Source: Planctomycetia bacterium
Lineage (GTDB): Bacteria; Planctomycetota; Planctomycetia; Pirellulales; UBA1268
Reading direction: 5' to 3'
Length of the DNA: 64,000 bases
Assembly: GCA_014192425.1 (NCBI GenBank)
Contig: BJHK01000003.1
Location: forward strand, 124,001 to 188,000
In this document: positions 1 to 8,632 of the stretch, piece by piece
How positions within the stretch are numbered: position 1 is the stretch's first letter
Layout of the letters: each line of letters begins with the position of its first letter
Program-made: the position numbers and the translations under genes
The notes under the pieces: model-generated
Database searches by the model: none
The model's input: only the letters and a program-made list of their open reading frames with translations
What the model was told of the DNA's origin: nothing

Positions 1-2540
1 AGCACGACGTCGCGAACCACCTCCGCATCGGGGCGAAATCGCGGACCGCGGGCCAGTAGCCGGTTGTTCGGATCGCGGCCGCGCGACTCGGCCGCAACCG
101 CCGACGACTGGCGATAGGTGTCGCTCATCACGATCCGCCGGATCGCCTGCTTCTGGCTCCAGCCCTGCTCCATGAAATCGACGGCCAGCCAGTCGAGCAG
201 GTCGCGATACTCGGGCAGGGGCGACCGCGTGCCGAAATCGTCGGGCGTCTCCACGAGGCCGGCCCCGAAGAGCGTCTGCCAGATCCGGTTCACCGCCACG
301 CGGGCCGAGAGGGGCGAGCGGGGATCGACGAGCCATTTCGCGAAGGCGAGCCGCGGCGGGTCGTCCGCGTGGGCGAGCGGGTGCAGGCCGGCCGGCACGT
401 GCGGCTTCACCTCGTGCTTCGGCTGGTTCCACGTGCCGCGGTCGAGCAGGTATGTCGGCCGATGCTGGGCGACCGAACGTGACGCCGCGTGCATCACCGT
501 CGTGGCTGCCTGCGGAGCCTTCGCCCACGCGGCCGCGATCCTCGCGTTGAGTGCCGCCGCCTCGGGAACCGTCTTCCGCCAGGCGGCGAAGATCGCGGCA
601 CGATCGGCGTCGCTCCGCTCGGCAGCCGGCTTCCGCGCGGCGAGAAGCGCGGCATGATCGATCGGCGGCGCCGCGGGCGCGGCGTCCTGCGTGAGGCTGA
701 ACCGGCAGCAGCCGAGCATCGCGACCGCGTGATGCCCGATTTTCCCCTTGGACCAGCGCACGGCGATTCGCAGCCAGGTGCCTGCCGGCAGGTCAAGCGG
801 CTTCTCGAACTGCACGACGGCCGCCGACGGCTGGTGCCGAATCAGATGGCCGCGATCCGAACTCCATGCCGACAGCTCATCGTCGTCGATCATGTTGGCC
901 ACGGGGCCCAGCGACACTTCCGCCGGCGTGCCTTTCTTCCCGTCATGGTCCTTGTCTTTGTCTGGGCCGTCGGTCTTCTTGGCGTCGTCGCCGGGCCGCG
1001 GCTGCATCTGTTCCGCCGCCGAGAAGTCGGCCGTGGCATGCACGAGCTTCAGGTCCGCCCATGCCTCGTCCCCGGGCTTCTTCACCTGGACCCGCATCCG
1101 GCCGATCGCCCAGGCGCCATCCCGGCCGGGGCCCTGCATGAACAGGTCGCCGTCGGTGAGAGCTTCGATCTGCAGGCCCGTCGCGCCGGCGAGGTCGGGC
1201 TCGCTCTCGAAGAACAGCTCGTCGTCGCGGTGGCCGATCATGAGGATCGAGCCGTCGGACCGCTGGGCGGGATGCGTGAGCAGGGCGACGCTGTGCATCT
1301 CCTTCATCTGGATGGTCTTCCAGGCCGGCGCCTTCGCCACCACGTCGGCCGCCCAGGCCTCCATCGCTGCCCGCCAGTCGGGCCGCTGGCGGCGGATTTC
1401 CTGCTCGGCTGCGGTGATTTTCGCCCGCATCGCCGCGAGGTCCTCCACTTGCTCGGGTGTGTGGACATCCGAGCGGGACTCGTGGGTGTCGTTGAGGAAC
1501 GCGAACATTCCGTAGTATTCGTCGTGCGTCAGCGGATCGAACTTGTGCGAATGGCACTGGGCGCACTGGGTCGTGAGGCCGAGCACCGCCTTGCCGACGC
1601 AGTCGATCCGGTCGAACATCTCGACCATTCGGAACTCCTCGGGGATGATCGCCCCTTCCTCGTTGAGCATGCTGTTGCGCAGGAAGCCGGTGGCGACGAC
1701 CTGATCCTGCGTGGCGTTCGGCAAAAGGTCGCCGGCGATCTGCTCGATCACGAACTGATCGAAGGGCAGATCGCGATTGAAGGCGGCGACCACCCAGTCG
1801 CGCCAGGCCCACATCTCGCGAGGCATGTCTTTCTCGTAGCCGTTCGAGTCGGCATAGCGGGCGAGGTCGAGCCAGTGGCGGGCCCACTTCTCGCCGTACC
1901 GCGGACTGGCGAGAAGTTTTTCGACCGTTTTCCCGTAGCCGTCGCGGTTAAACGCGGCGAGGTCTTCGGGCGACGGCGGCAGGCCGACCAGGTCCAGATA
2001 CAGCCGCCGGCAGAGCGTGGCCGAGCCGGCCGCCGGTGCGGGCTGCACCTGCTTCTTCGCCAGGTGGTCGCGCACGAAGGCGTCGATAGGCGTGGCGGCT
2101 CCGGCCACGGCGGGCACGACGGCCTGCTTCGGCGCCACGAACGACCAGTGCGGAGCGTAGCCGGCCCCGGCCGCGATCCACGCTTCGAGGAGCCGGATCT
2201 GCCCGGGCGCGAGCGGCTTCTTCTCGTGCGGCGGCGGCATGATCACGTCGGGATCGGTGGACCGGATACGGGCCACGATCTCGCTGGCGTCGGGCTGGCC
2301 CGGCACGATCGCCGGCCGCCCGGAGTCGCCACCGTCGAGGGCGTTCTGGCGGATGTCGAGCCGCAGCCCCCCCTGCCGGGTCGATTCGTCGATCCCGTGG
2401 CAGTGGGCGCAGTGTTCGGCGAGGAGCGGCTGGATATCCCGCTGGAAATCGGGATCGGCGGCGCGGGCCGGGGCGGCGGCAACGAGGATGCCGATCATCG
2501 CGGCGACGGCGTGGGCTGCAGGGCTCTTGGGCGCAAGCAT
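1..2540 (-). CDS. PSCyt1-DUF1549-DUF1553 secreted protein, C-terminus cut by window edge
   Basis: About 846 residues are visible, read from ATG 2540 leftward; the stop lies beyond base 1. A signal peptide (residues 1-28, ending APARAA) precedes a planctomycete cytochrome-type domain with a CAHCHG haem motif at residues 44-49. A DUF1549 region follows from about residue 130 and carries a second CxxCH (CAQCHSHKFDP). A DUF1553 region starts near residue 720 (NRIWQTLFG, DFGTRSP). In planctomycetes this architecture usually sits beside a DUF1501 protein and is thought to be an exported, haem-bearing protein; its reaction is unknown. The partner gene, if present, would lie left of the window. The family call is firm, the function is not. 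Confidence 0.9.
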   Translation of the reverse strand, partial: MLAPKSPAAHAVAAMIGILVAAAPARAADPDFQRDIQPLLAEHCAHCHGIDESTRQGGLRLDIRQNALDGGDSGRPAIVPGQPDASEIVARIRSTDPDVIMPPPHEKKPLAPGQIRLLEAWIAAGAGYAPHWSFVAPKQAVVPAVAGAATPIDAFVRDHLAKKQVQPAPAAGSATLCRRLYLDLVGLPPSPEDLAAFNRDGYGKTVEKLLASPRYGEKWARHWLDLARYADSNGYEKDMPREMWAWRDWVVAAFNRDLPFDQFVIEQIAGDLLPNATQDQVVATGFLRNSMLNEEGAIIPEEFRMVEMFDRIDCVGKAVLGLTTQCAQCHSHKFDPLTHDEYYGMFAFLNDTHESRSDVHTPEQVEDLAAMRAKITAAEQEIRRQRPDWRAAMEAWAADVVAKAPAWKTIQMKEMHSVALLTHPAQRSDGSILMIGHRDDELFFESEPDLAGATGLQIEALTDGDLFMQGPGRDGAWAIGRMRVQVKKPGDEAWADLKLVHATADFSAAEQMQPRPGDDAKKTDGPDKDKDHDGKKGTPAEVSLGPVANMIDDDELSAWSSDRGHLIRHQPSAAVVQFEKPLDLPAGTWLRIAVRWSKGKIGHHAVAMLGCCRFSLTQDAAPAAPPIDHAALLAARKPAAERSDADRAAIFAAWRKTVPEAAALNARIAAAWAKAPQAATTVMHAASRSVAQHRPTYLLDRGTWNQPKHEVKPHVPAGLHPLAHADDPPRLAFAKWLVDPRSPLSARVAVNRIWQTLFGAGLVETPDDFGTRSPLPEYRDLLDWLAVDFMEQGWSQKQAIRRIVMSDTYRQSSAVAAESRGRDPNNRLLARGPRFRPDAEVVRDVV

Positions 2541-2614
2541 GACGCGAAGCTCGGCATGGTCACCATCGGCAGAAGCCGGAGAACCGACACCTTAAAGATA
2601 GCATCCACAACAGC

Positions 2615-2791
2615 CTCCACCACCACGACGAACGCGGCCTCGACCGGCTTTCCCGTCGGCTGGACCCCCGGCAGCATCCAATCGATCTCGGTCGTGTGGG
2701 TGAACGAGATCACCATGTCCTCCACGATCTGGCTGTCGCCCACGGTCCAGGAAACGGCCGTCATCTTCACGTCGGGCGGATCGAACCTGCC
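2615..2791 (-). pseudogene. Relic of a SnoaL-like (NTF2-fold) ester cyclase family gene
   Basis: Read leftward from 2791, one frame gives FDPPDVKMTAVSWTVG, then SFTHTTEIDWMLPG, QPTGKPVE and VVVVE. This resembles the central strand-rich part of SnoaL-like or NTF2-fold proteins that carry SFTH..xDWMLPGxxPTG. The frame is closed by a stop just upstream (about 2815). After VVVVE the expected DGKIxHEHIYWDQ ending is missing. No start codon or complete fold can be assembled, so I read this as a decayed fragment between the PSCyt1 gene and the Gly-rich gene. The family assignment rests on remembered motifs, not a search. Nothing else is seen in the rest of the 2541-2856 gap. Confidence 0.5.
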
Positions 2792-2856
2792 CGGCGGCGG
2801 TGTCGATCGTCATGCCGGCCGACGACGCGAACGTGGGGACGACGGTCCCTTGCCGA

Positions 2857-3201
2857 TCACCAACCCCGGCGCCAGATCCTGCGGGAAGCCCGGTTGAGCG
2901 GGGCCTGGACCGCGGGCCGCGCACGATAAACGGGCGCGAAAGAGGCGGGGACAACCGGATTGACTCCGTACACCGGCCGGACTCCGTACACCGGCCGGAC
3001 CACCACGGGATACCCGAATCGGGCCGGTGCGAAGCCGCCGTAGAAGCCCGCATTCCCAAAGCCATACGGGGAAAAACCGCTGCCATAGAAGCCCGGGCCG
3101 CCGAAGCCGACGCCGCCGAACCACACGCCCTGGGCCTGTGCTGGCCGGGCAACCGCGAGCAATCCACAGAGCACGCCAAGGGCAAGCACTCGCCGCATCA
3201 T
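2857..3201 (-). CDS. Small Gly/Tyr-rich secreted protein
   Basis: A 114-residue protein from ATG 3201, chosen because a GGAGG lies 8 bases upstream; ATG 3216 or a longer form is possible. It has an N-terminal signal peptide (MMRRVLALG..., cleavage after ARPAQA) and a mature part rich in Gly, Phe and Tyr (VWFGGVGFGGPGFYGSG). A hexapeptide VRPVYG is repeated twice and encoded by an 18-bp DNA tandem repeat near 2958-2995. The composition suggests a surface or wall-associated structural protein. No enzymatic domain is visible. Such low-complexity secreted proteins are common in Pirellulales; the function is unknown. Confidence 0.7.
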   Translation of the reverse strand: MMRRVLALGVLCGLLAVARPAQAQGVWFGGVGFGGPGFYGSGFSPYGFGNAGFYGGFAPARFGYPVVVRPVYGVRPVYGVNPVVPASFAPVYRARPAVQAPLNRASRRIWRRGW

Positions 3202-3580
3202 GCCGAAAGCCTCCATGAGAGCGGGCTGATCCAGATCCAGCCCGGCTCCAGGACAGTACACGACGCCCGCAAAAAATGCGCGTGTTCGGCGCGGGGGCGG
3301 TGAGCTGGGAACCTTTCCAGGGGAATCGTGGCCTGAGGGGAGTCGTGGCGATCTCCTCGACCGGGCCGTCGGACTCCCGCCCCGGGCCATCCGTTGCCGG
3401 CCCTGCGGCGAGCGTTCCGGCAATGAATCTCCCGTCGTGGAGATCGAGGACGGCCGCCACCGGATCTACGCGCCTCCGGCGTGCGTCGCTCGCAGATCGG
3501 CACGATGCATCCTCTGCCTGGTCATCAATCGAAGGTCGACCAACGGCGACAGCAGTCGGAGCGTCGTCATTGTCGACGGA
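3202..3580. other. 379-bp gap with no recognised gene
   Basis: This gap lies between the 3' end of the anti-sigma gene and the start of the Gly-rich protein, so it should hold that gene's promoter and leader. Open frames here are extensions of the Gly-rich frame or antisense shadows. An A/T run near 3272-3278 flanked by GCG is the only local feature. No confident promoter, terminator or RNA is seen. Confidence 0.5.
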
Positions 3581-4378
3581 TCATGGCACCGCTGCCAGCA
3601 GCGGCAGCCGCTTGCGGCTGGAGACGACCACGCCGCCCGGCTTCTCGACGGTGATCGCGAATGCCGTGGCCCGGCTCACCCGGAGCCGCGGGTCGATCCT
3701 GACGACGACATCGCCGCCGGCCGCCGGCACATCGAACACGCCGCCATCCACGGGATAGGCCTCGTCACGCTCCGCATCGAAGATCCAGAGCTGATACTGA
3801 GCGACGGTCGGATCGTTGGCTGCCAGGCCCCGAAACCGCATGTAGCCCTGCTGGCGTGCGGCACTCCAGACGACGTCGCCCAGGCCGCCCACCGATTCCA
3901 GGTCAGCCGCGCCGGCGACGATCGCCGGATCGTCACCCGCCCTTTTCCAAGCGACCGTCAGCGCCGCGGAATCCTCGGCCAGCAGCTTGCCGCGCAGTTC
4001 CGCCAGCACCGGCGGCTTCCCGGCGCCGCGCGGCGGTGCCGCGATCCGCGACGCCCCGCTCCACTGCCAGGCGAGCACACCGGCGAGACAGGCCGCCGTC
4101 CACCAACCGGCCGCCGCGAGCCCAGACCGACCGGCGGACTGGCCGCCCGGAGACTTCGGCGCCGGCCCGGCCTCGACGGCGATGACCCGCGGCAGGTGGG
4201 CCGGCGCCGCGCGGCTGATTCGCCCGGCAAGCTCGTCCGGCAGGCCCGGGAGCGGGCTGCCGGCGCGGCGGACCAGCGCCAGTTCCACCGCCGCAGCGGC
4301 GAACTCCCAGTCGCTCGGGGCGCTTCCGGGGGCCGCTGCCCAGGGGGCATCGTCGTGTTCGTTGTCGAAGCCGCTCAT
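3581..4378 (-). CDS. RskA-type anti-sigma factor
   Basis: A 265-residue membrane protein. Residues 1-85 form a short cytoplasmic N-terminal part without a clear zinc-binding HxxxCxxC motif. One transmembrane segment (about 88-106, WWTAACLAGVLAWQW) follows, then an extracytoplasmic domain with the hallmarks of the RskA C-terminal fold (YQLWIFD, DGGVFDVPA, FAITVEKPGG, near 190-250). The family binds and holds its cognate ECF sigma factor until released by regulated proteolysis. Its ATG overlaps the sigma gene stop by four bases, so the two are translationally coupled. Pairing with the adjacent sigma factor is inferred from this arrangement. Confidence 0.88.
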   Translation of the reverse strand: MSGFDNEHDDAPWAAAPGSAPSDWEFAAAAVELALVRRAGSPLPGLPDELAGRISRAAPAHLPRVIAVEAGPAPKSPGGQSAGRSGLAAAGWWTAACLAGVLAWQWSGASRIAAPPRGAGKPPVLAELRGKLLAEDSAALTVAWKRAGDDPAIVAGAADLESVGGLGDVVWSAARQQGYMRFRGLAANDPTVAQYQLWIFDAERDEAYPVDGGVFDVPAAGGDVVVRIDPRLRVSRATAFAITVEKPGGVVVSSRKRLPLLAAVP

Positions 4379-5028
4379 CGCGTGCTCCTTTCCGTGGTCG
4401 CCCGCCCGTGGCCGGCTGCTTCGAAGGCATCCCGTCGGCGACCGGCCAGCGTGCGCCGCAGGCTGTCGAGTCCGCGTCGAATGTGCGACTTGACCGTGCC
4501 CAGAGGGACGCCCGTCTGTTCGGCGATCGCCGCATGCGAGAGGTCGTCGTAAATCGAAAGCCGAAGCACCTGCTGCTCGGCGGGGTTGAGCCGCTGGAGA
4601 TGCTCGTCGGCGATCCGGGCCTCTTCGCCCAGTTCGAGCCGTCGGCCCACCGTCTCCAAGCCCGCGACATCGACCACAGCGGACGCGCCCGCTTCGTCAA
4701 TCGAGGCTGTCTGCCGCTGCACAGACCGCTGGCGGAGCCTGTCGATGACGCGTCTTCTGGCGATCATCGCCACGAACGTGATCTCCTCGGCCAGCAGCGG
4801 GTCGAACCGGTCCGCCGACCTCCATACATCGACGAAAATCTCCTGCACGACATCCTCGGCATCCTCCCGGCTCGCCAGCCGACGCCGCGCGAGCGACCAA
4901 ATCAGTCCGCCATACCGGGAGATGCACTCTGGCACGGCCGACTGGTCTCCGTCGGCGATCCTCCTGAGGAGTGAGTCTTCCAAGGCGCGCCTCTGCGTAT
5001 CCGGTGTCGTGCTGCCGCCGTTCGCCAT
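4375..5028 (-). CDS. ECF-type sigma-70 factor (SigK/ECF19-like)
   Basis: A 217-residue protein from ATG 5028 (MANGGSTTPD). An upstream in-frame ATG at 5112 would add 28 residues that do not look like sigma sequence. Region 2 is at about 25-95 (LIWSLARRRL, EDAEDVVQEIFVDVW, RRRVIDRLRQ). Region 4 is at about 140-195 (LNPAEQQVLRLSIYDDLSHA, PLGTVKSHIRRGLDSLRR). It would direct RNA polymerase to a small regulon. It overlaps the downstream anti-sigma gene by four bases and lies 118 bases after the fasciclin gene on the same strand. The VPLGTVKxxIRxGL signature and an RskA-like partner suggest a SigK-like group, by inference. Confidence 0.92.
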   Translation of the reverse strand: MANGGSTTPDTQRRALEDSLLRRIADGDQSAVPECISRYGGLIWSLARRRLASREDAEDVVQEIFVDVWRSADRFDPLLAEEITFVAMIARRRVIDRLRQRSVQRQTASIDEAGASAVVDVAGLETVGRRLELGEEARIADEHLQRLNPAEQQVLRLSIYDDLSHAAIAEQTGVPLGTVKSHIRRGLDSLRRTLAGRRRDAFEAAGHGRATTERSTR

Positions 5029-5146
5029 GCCGGCCCGCCGCCAGCGGCAGGCCGGCTTCATCGTAGTCTGGGGAGCGTACGCGAGCCGGCAGCGGGGCAG
5101 GCCCATGCCCACCCCGCCGGCCGGCCGCCGACCTGCGGGCCGTCGA

Positions 5147-5737
5147 CTACTTGCCCGCGGGGGGCAGGATCACCGCGTCGATGACATGGATCACGCCGTT
5201 GCTCGTCTCGATGTCGGTCTTCACGACCTTGGCGTTGTCGATCATCACCGCACCGTCGACCACCTTGACCTTGGCCTTGGATCCCTGCACCGTCGGCGCC
5301 TCGGTGAGCTTGACGACGTCGGCCGCCATCACCTTGCCCGGGACCACGTGGTAGGTGAGCACGGCGACGAGTTTCTCCTTGTTCTCCGGCTTGAGCAGCG
5401 TCTCGACCGTGCCTGCGGGGAGCTTGGCGAAGGCCTCGTCGGTGGGGGCGAAGACCGTGAACGGACCCTGGCCCTTGAGGGTTTCGACCAGGCCGGCTGC
5501 CTGCACCGCCGCCACGAGCGTCTTGAAGCTGCCGGCGCCGACGGCAGTATCGACGATGTCCTTGCGGTCGGCGTTGAACGCCACCGTCTGCACGCGGACC
5601 TTCGTGTGGGCCTTCGTGTGGGCCTGGGCTTGAGCCTTCTGCGCGGCGGCCAGTGGGCATTCGTCGGCGACGGCCGACGCCACCATGGGCAGGACGAGGG
5701 CGGCCGCGAGGGAGAGCCGGAGGGATGAGCAACGCAT
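5147..5737 (-). CDS. Secreted fasciclin-domain protein
   Basis: A 196-residue protein with a signal peptide (residues 1-24, ending ASAVADE) and one fasciclin (FAS1) domain at about 58-193. Visible motifs are [15 protein letters not shown] (H1-like) and YHVVPGKV, and the domain closes with [17 protein letters not shown]1 domains mediate adhesion or matrix contacts outside the cell. The start at 5737 follows a purine-rich AAAGGGA about seven bases upstream. It lies directly ahead of an ECF sigma gene and an RskA-type anti-sigma gene on the same strand, like the mycobacterial SigK/RskA and MPT70/MPT83 relationship, so it is a candidate target or co-transcribed member. Confidence 0.93.
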   Translation of the reverse strand: MRCSSLRLSLAAALVLPMVASAVADECPLAAAQKAQAQAHTKAHTKVRVQTVAFNADRKDIVDTAVGAGSFKTLVAAVQAAGLVETLKGQGPFTVFAPTDEAFAKLPAGTVETLLKPENKEKLVAVLTYHVVPGKVMAADVVKLTEAPTVQGSKAKVKVVDGAVMIDNAKVVKTDIETSNGVIHVIDAVILPPAGK

Positions 5738-5815
5738 GAGGATTCCCTTTCAGGAGAGGTGAACACGAGCCAGTCGATGCCACATGGCCCCGACCTGGTG
5801 GGCATTCGTTGCCGC

Positions 5816-5841
5816 CACGCAATCGGATGCAAGAAAATTCC
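5816..5841 (-). promoter_or_regulatory. Tentative ECF-type promoter ahead of the fasciclin gene
   Basis: Within the 284-bp gap 5738-6021, the minus strand carries GGAATT (5836-5841), a 16-base spacer, then CGTG (5816-5819). This loosely matches the GGAA..CGT form of many ECF promoters and lies about 80 bases before the fasciclin start. It is only a pattern match in GC-rich DNA. Nothing else was recognised in this gap. Confidence 0.2.
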
Positions 5842-6021
5842 TCCGCTCCCTGACACCGATGGTCGGCGGCACCCCGCCCGAAGGACAGCCCGGCCAAGGG
5901 CACGTGCGCAACCAGTCATCCGCGGCCTGTGCGCCGGCGGTCGGCGACAGCAGAGCCTGGCCGCGATGCAGGCCTTGCGGTGCATCACGCCCGCGCCGGG
6001 CCGAAACCCGCGACAAGCACG

Positions 6022-7788
6022 TCAGGCGGCGATGCGGGCCGGGGCATCGCCGCCGGCAGCGGCCGGCGACGGCAGGTCGAAGAGGGCGAAGAGTTCCCCG
6101 ACCGTGAGCCCGCTGGCCACCGGCGCGCCCGCCTGGGAGAGGATCATCTCCGACAGGTCGCGCTTCTGTCGCAGCACCTCGTCGATCCGCTCCTCGATCG
6201 TGCCCGCGGCCAGGAACCGTGTCACCGTCACCGCACCCGCGGCCCCGATGCGGTGGGCCCGGTTCACCGCCTGGTCCTCGATCGCCGGGTTCCACCAGCG
6301 GTCGAAGAGAAAGACGTACTGTGAGAACTGCAGGTTCAGCCCCACCGCCCCCGCGCCGTACGAGAGCAGGAGCACCGAGTGCCGCGGGTCGGTGCGGAAC
6401 CGCCGGATCGTCTCGTCGCGGGCGGCGGTCGGCATGCCGCCGTGATACTCGAGGGCGCCGAACCGCTCCAGCCCCTGCCGGAGCCGGCCCAGCGTCTGCA
6501 CCCACTGGCTGAAGACCAGCGCCTTGCGGCCGCTGGCCTGGACCTCCTCCAGCTCGGCTGCGAGTCGCTCGAACTTGGCGCTCTCGCCGGTGGCCGTGTC
6601 GAAGTTGCAGATCTGCTTGAGGCGGAGGACGAGTTCGAAGACGTGGCGGATCGTCGCCTCGCGGCCCATGTCGGAGAGCCGCAGCACGCCGTCCTCCTCG
6701 GCGCGGCGGTAGGTCTCGCGCTGCGCGGCGCCGAGCTCGATTCGGCAGTCGCGATTGAGCCGCGGCGGCATGTCGGTGAGCACCCGGTCCTTCGTCCGGC
6801 GCAGGATGTGGTCGGCAACCGCGGCGCCGAGCGCCCGGGGCGTCATCCGCTCGTTGACGTGCCCCGGGGCCACGAACTCGAAGATTCCCACGAGGTCGTC
6901 GGCGCTGTTTTCGACCGGTGTGCCGGTGAGGGCCCAGCTGCGCCGCCGCACGACCGCCCGCACCGCCTGATTCGTCTGGCTCGACCTGTTCTTGATTCGC
7001 TGGGCCTCGTCGAGGACCACGAGATCGAACGCCAGCCCGGCCTCGCGAACGACGTCGCGGTCACGGACGAGGACCTCGTAGTTGGCGAGCTTCACCGGCA
7101 CGTCGGGGAGCGTCCACTGCCAGCGCCGCCGGTCGGGGTCCCCTTCGATCACCGCCACCGTCAGTTCCGGCGCCCAGTCGGCGAGCTCGCGGGCCCAGTT
7201 GGAGACCAGCCCCTTGGGGCAGACCACGAGCACGCTCCGTGCCTCGCCCGACCGCACCAGGAGCCGCAGCGACGAGATCGCCTGCATCGACTTGCCGAGC
7301 CCCATTTCGTCGGCGAGCACCGCCGCGTGCCGGGGGACGAGGTAGGCGATGCCGTCGAGCTGGAAGGGAAACGGCTCGCGCGGAAAGGCCAGCCGGGCCG
7401 AGGAAAGAATCGTCTCCAGATCGGGCTGGAGGAGGTAGAAGAACCGCTCCTCGAGCTTGACGACGTCCCCCGGGGGCGCGATTCGCGTCCGCTTGCCCGC
7501 CGGCCTTGTGCCGCCGCCCGGCCTTGTGCCGCCGCCCGGGCAGGCGACGCGGCCGGGGGACGTCGCGGCAACCGGCGCCGCGAAGCGGAAGCTGCGTACG
7601 GCCGGCGCCGCGTCGAGCAGCGGCAGGCGGTGGGCTGTCGGAAGCGGCGCGGCGAGCGGCAGCCGCAGCGGCACGGGCGCGGCGATCCGCACGACGCCGG
7701 GCGGCGCGAGACCGACCGCGGGAAGGACGAGTTCCGCTCCGCTGATCGACCACATCGGAGGTGCAGGGTGTGGCTGGTCGGCCGGCAT
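6022..7788 (-). CDS. SNF2-family DEAD/DEAH-like helicase
   Basis: A 588-residue protein from ATG 7788 (MPADQPHPAPP), with TGAGGAG about ten bases upstream; a longer frame upstream is a shadow of the next gene. Residues 1-110 are Pro/Gly/Arg-rich, with a 15-bp DNA tandem repeat near 7505-7540 encoding GGGTRP copies. The SNF2 ATPase core follows: motif I DEMGLGKS, motif II VLDEAQRIKN, motif III LTGTPVEN, and C-terminal motifs VFSQW and AHRIG. It should be an ATP-driven DNA translocase, possibly in repair or transcription remodelling. Its start lies 13 bases after the stop of the upstream small gene, so the two probably form an operon. Confidence 0.92.
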   Translation of the reverse strand: MPADQPHPAPPMWSISGAELVLPAVGLAPPGVVRIAAPVPLRLPLAAPLPTAHRLPLLDAAPAVRSFRFAAPVAATSPGRVACPGGGTRPGGGTRPAGKRTRIAPPGDVVKLEERFFYLLQPDLETILSSARLAFPREPFPFQLDGIAYLVPRHAAVLADEMGLGKSMQAISSLRLLVRSGEARSVLVVCPKGLVSNWARELADWAPELTVAVIEGDPDRRRWQWTLPDVPVKLANYEVLVRDRDVVREAGLAFDLVVLDEAQRIKNRSSQTNQAVRAVVRRRSWALTGTPVENSADDLVGIFEFVAPGHVNERMTPRALGAAVADHILRRTKDRVLTDMPPRLNRDCRIELGAAQRETYRRAEEDGVLRLSDMGREATIRHVFELVLRLKQICNFDTATGESAKFERLAAELEEVQASGRKALVFSQWVQTLGRLRQGLERFGALEYHGGMPTAARDETIRRFRTDPRHSVLLLSYGAGAVGLNLQFSQYVFLFDRWWNPAIEDQAVNRAHRIGAAGAVTVTRFLAAGTIEERIDEVLRQKRDLSEMILSQAGAPVASGLTVGELFALFDLPSPAAAGGDAPARIAA

Positions 7789-7801
7789 CACGGTGCGCTC
7801 C

Positions 7802-8320
7802 TCACCGACCGCCGTGCCGCTGCGCCTCGTCGATCGCCGCCCGGATCCGCTCGAACGGCTCGCGAAGATCGACGGCCGCCCCGAGTCCAGCCAGCTGCTC
7901 GCGGATCTCCTCAGCGCGGGCCGCGTCGCTGGCATGGGGCCGGACGTGCGCCGCCCCGACCGCGAAGCGTCCCGCCGGCTCCCCTTCCGCGTCGCCGACG
8001 AGCGCCACGGGGAGCGGGGTGTGCGGCCGCACCTCGAGCATCGACTCCAGGTCGGTGAGGACGAGGGTCGGCGTGATCGTCCCCTCGGCGAGGAGCGTGG
8101 CGCCGATCTGCCGGCCGTGCAGGTGGCCGTGGAGCGTGGGGCCGTAGAGGATCTGCTGGGCCCGCGACACCTTGACGGGCGTCGTGCAGTGGAACTCCAG
8201 CGGTCGGCCGAGGCCGTCCACGAGCAGGTAACCGCCGAACAGGCCGTGTGCCGGCGCATCGACGGCCGTGAGGAAGCCGAACGCCACGCCGTCCTGCCGG
8301 GCTCCGCCCTGGTTCTGCAT
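7802..8320 (-). CDS. Conserved-looking hypothetical protein upstream of the SNF2 helicase
   Basis: 172 residues. I recognise no family. The N-terminal half (VAFGFLTAVDAPAHG, GYLLVDGLGRPLEFHC, KVSRAQQILYG) is compact and rich in conserved-looking Gly, His and Cys. The C-terminal third is charged and probably helical (ARAEEIREQLAGLG). No signal peptide or membrane segment is seen, so it is probably cytoplasmic. Coding quality and the 13-base spacing to the SNF2 start support a real gene cotranscribed with the helicase, perhaps an accessory factor (inference). The start at 8320 has only a weak ribosome site. Confidence 0.72.
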   Translation of the reverse strand: MQNQGGARQDGVAFGFLTAVDAPAHGLFGGYLLVDGLGRPLEFHCTTPVKVSRAQQILYGPTLHGHLHGRQIGATLLAEGTITPTLVLTDLESMLEVRPHTPLPVALVGDAEGEPAGRFAVGAAHVRPHASDAARAEEIREQLAGLGAAVDLREPFERIRAAIDEAQRHGGR

Positions 8321-8632
8321 GCCGGTTCCGTGCTCCGCCCGCCTGCGGCCCGCTTCCCTGCGGCCCTACCGACGCGTAGGCAGGCATCGGCCCCGTCGCC
8401 GCCGGCACTTGAATGCGGCCCGCCCCGGCTGCCGGCCGCACAACGGCGGCACCCGCCCCGGCAAACCGTGCCGGTTGTGCCGGGCGGAGGAGTTGCGGCG
8501 GCCGAGCCGACCGCCCGCTCGGGCCCGCGTGGGCACCGCCGCGTGGCACATCAGGCCCCGCCGGCCTAAGATTTCTCAGCCCGCTGGTCGGTCTGTCCGG
8601 GCCGCACACGGGACCCCTTGCAAGCAGCGCCG
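8321..8632. other. Divergent intergenic region
   Basis: About 310 bases separate the minus-strand SNF2 operon from the plus-strand gene at 8633, so both promoters should be here. TAAGAT at 8567-8572 could be a -10 element for the plus-strand gene, but no fitting -35 is seen. No RNA gene or repeat was recognised. Confidence 0.4.

Noticed and set aside
489-2897. 802-residue plus-strand open frame
   Set aside because: It is antisense to the PSCyt1-DUF1549-DUF1553 gene, has Arg/Gly/His-rich shadow composition and no domain.
3237-3262. CAGCCCGGCTCCAGG matching part of the tandem array
   Set aside because: The match is about 15 bases only and lacks the hairpin core; chance in GC-rich DNA is likely.
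5738-6505. Minus-strand frames running from the helicase gene into the fasciclin leader
   Set aside because: Out of frame with the SNF2 helicase, Arg/Ala-rich, no conserved motif.
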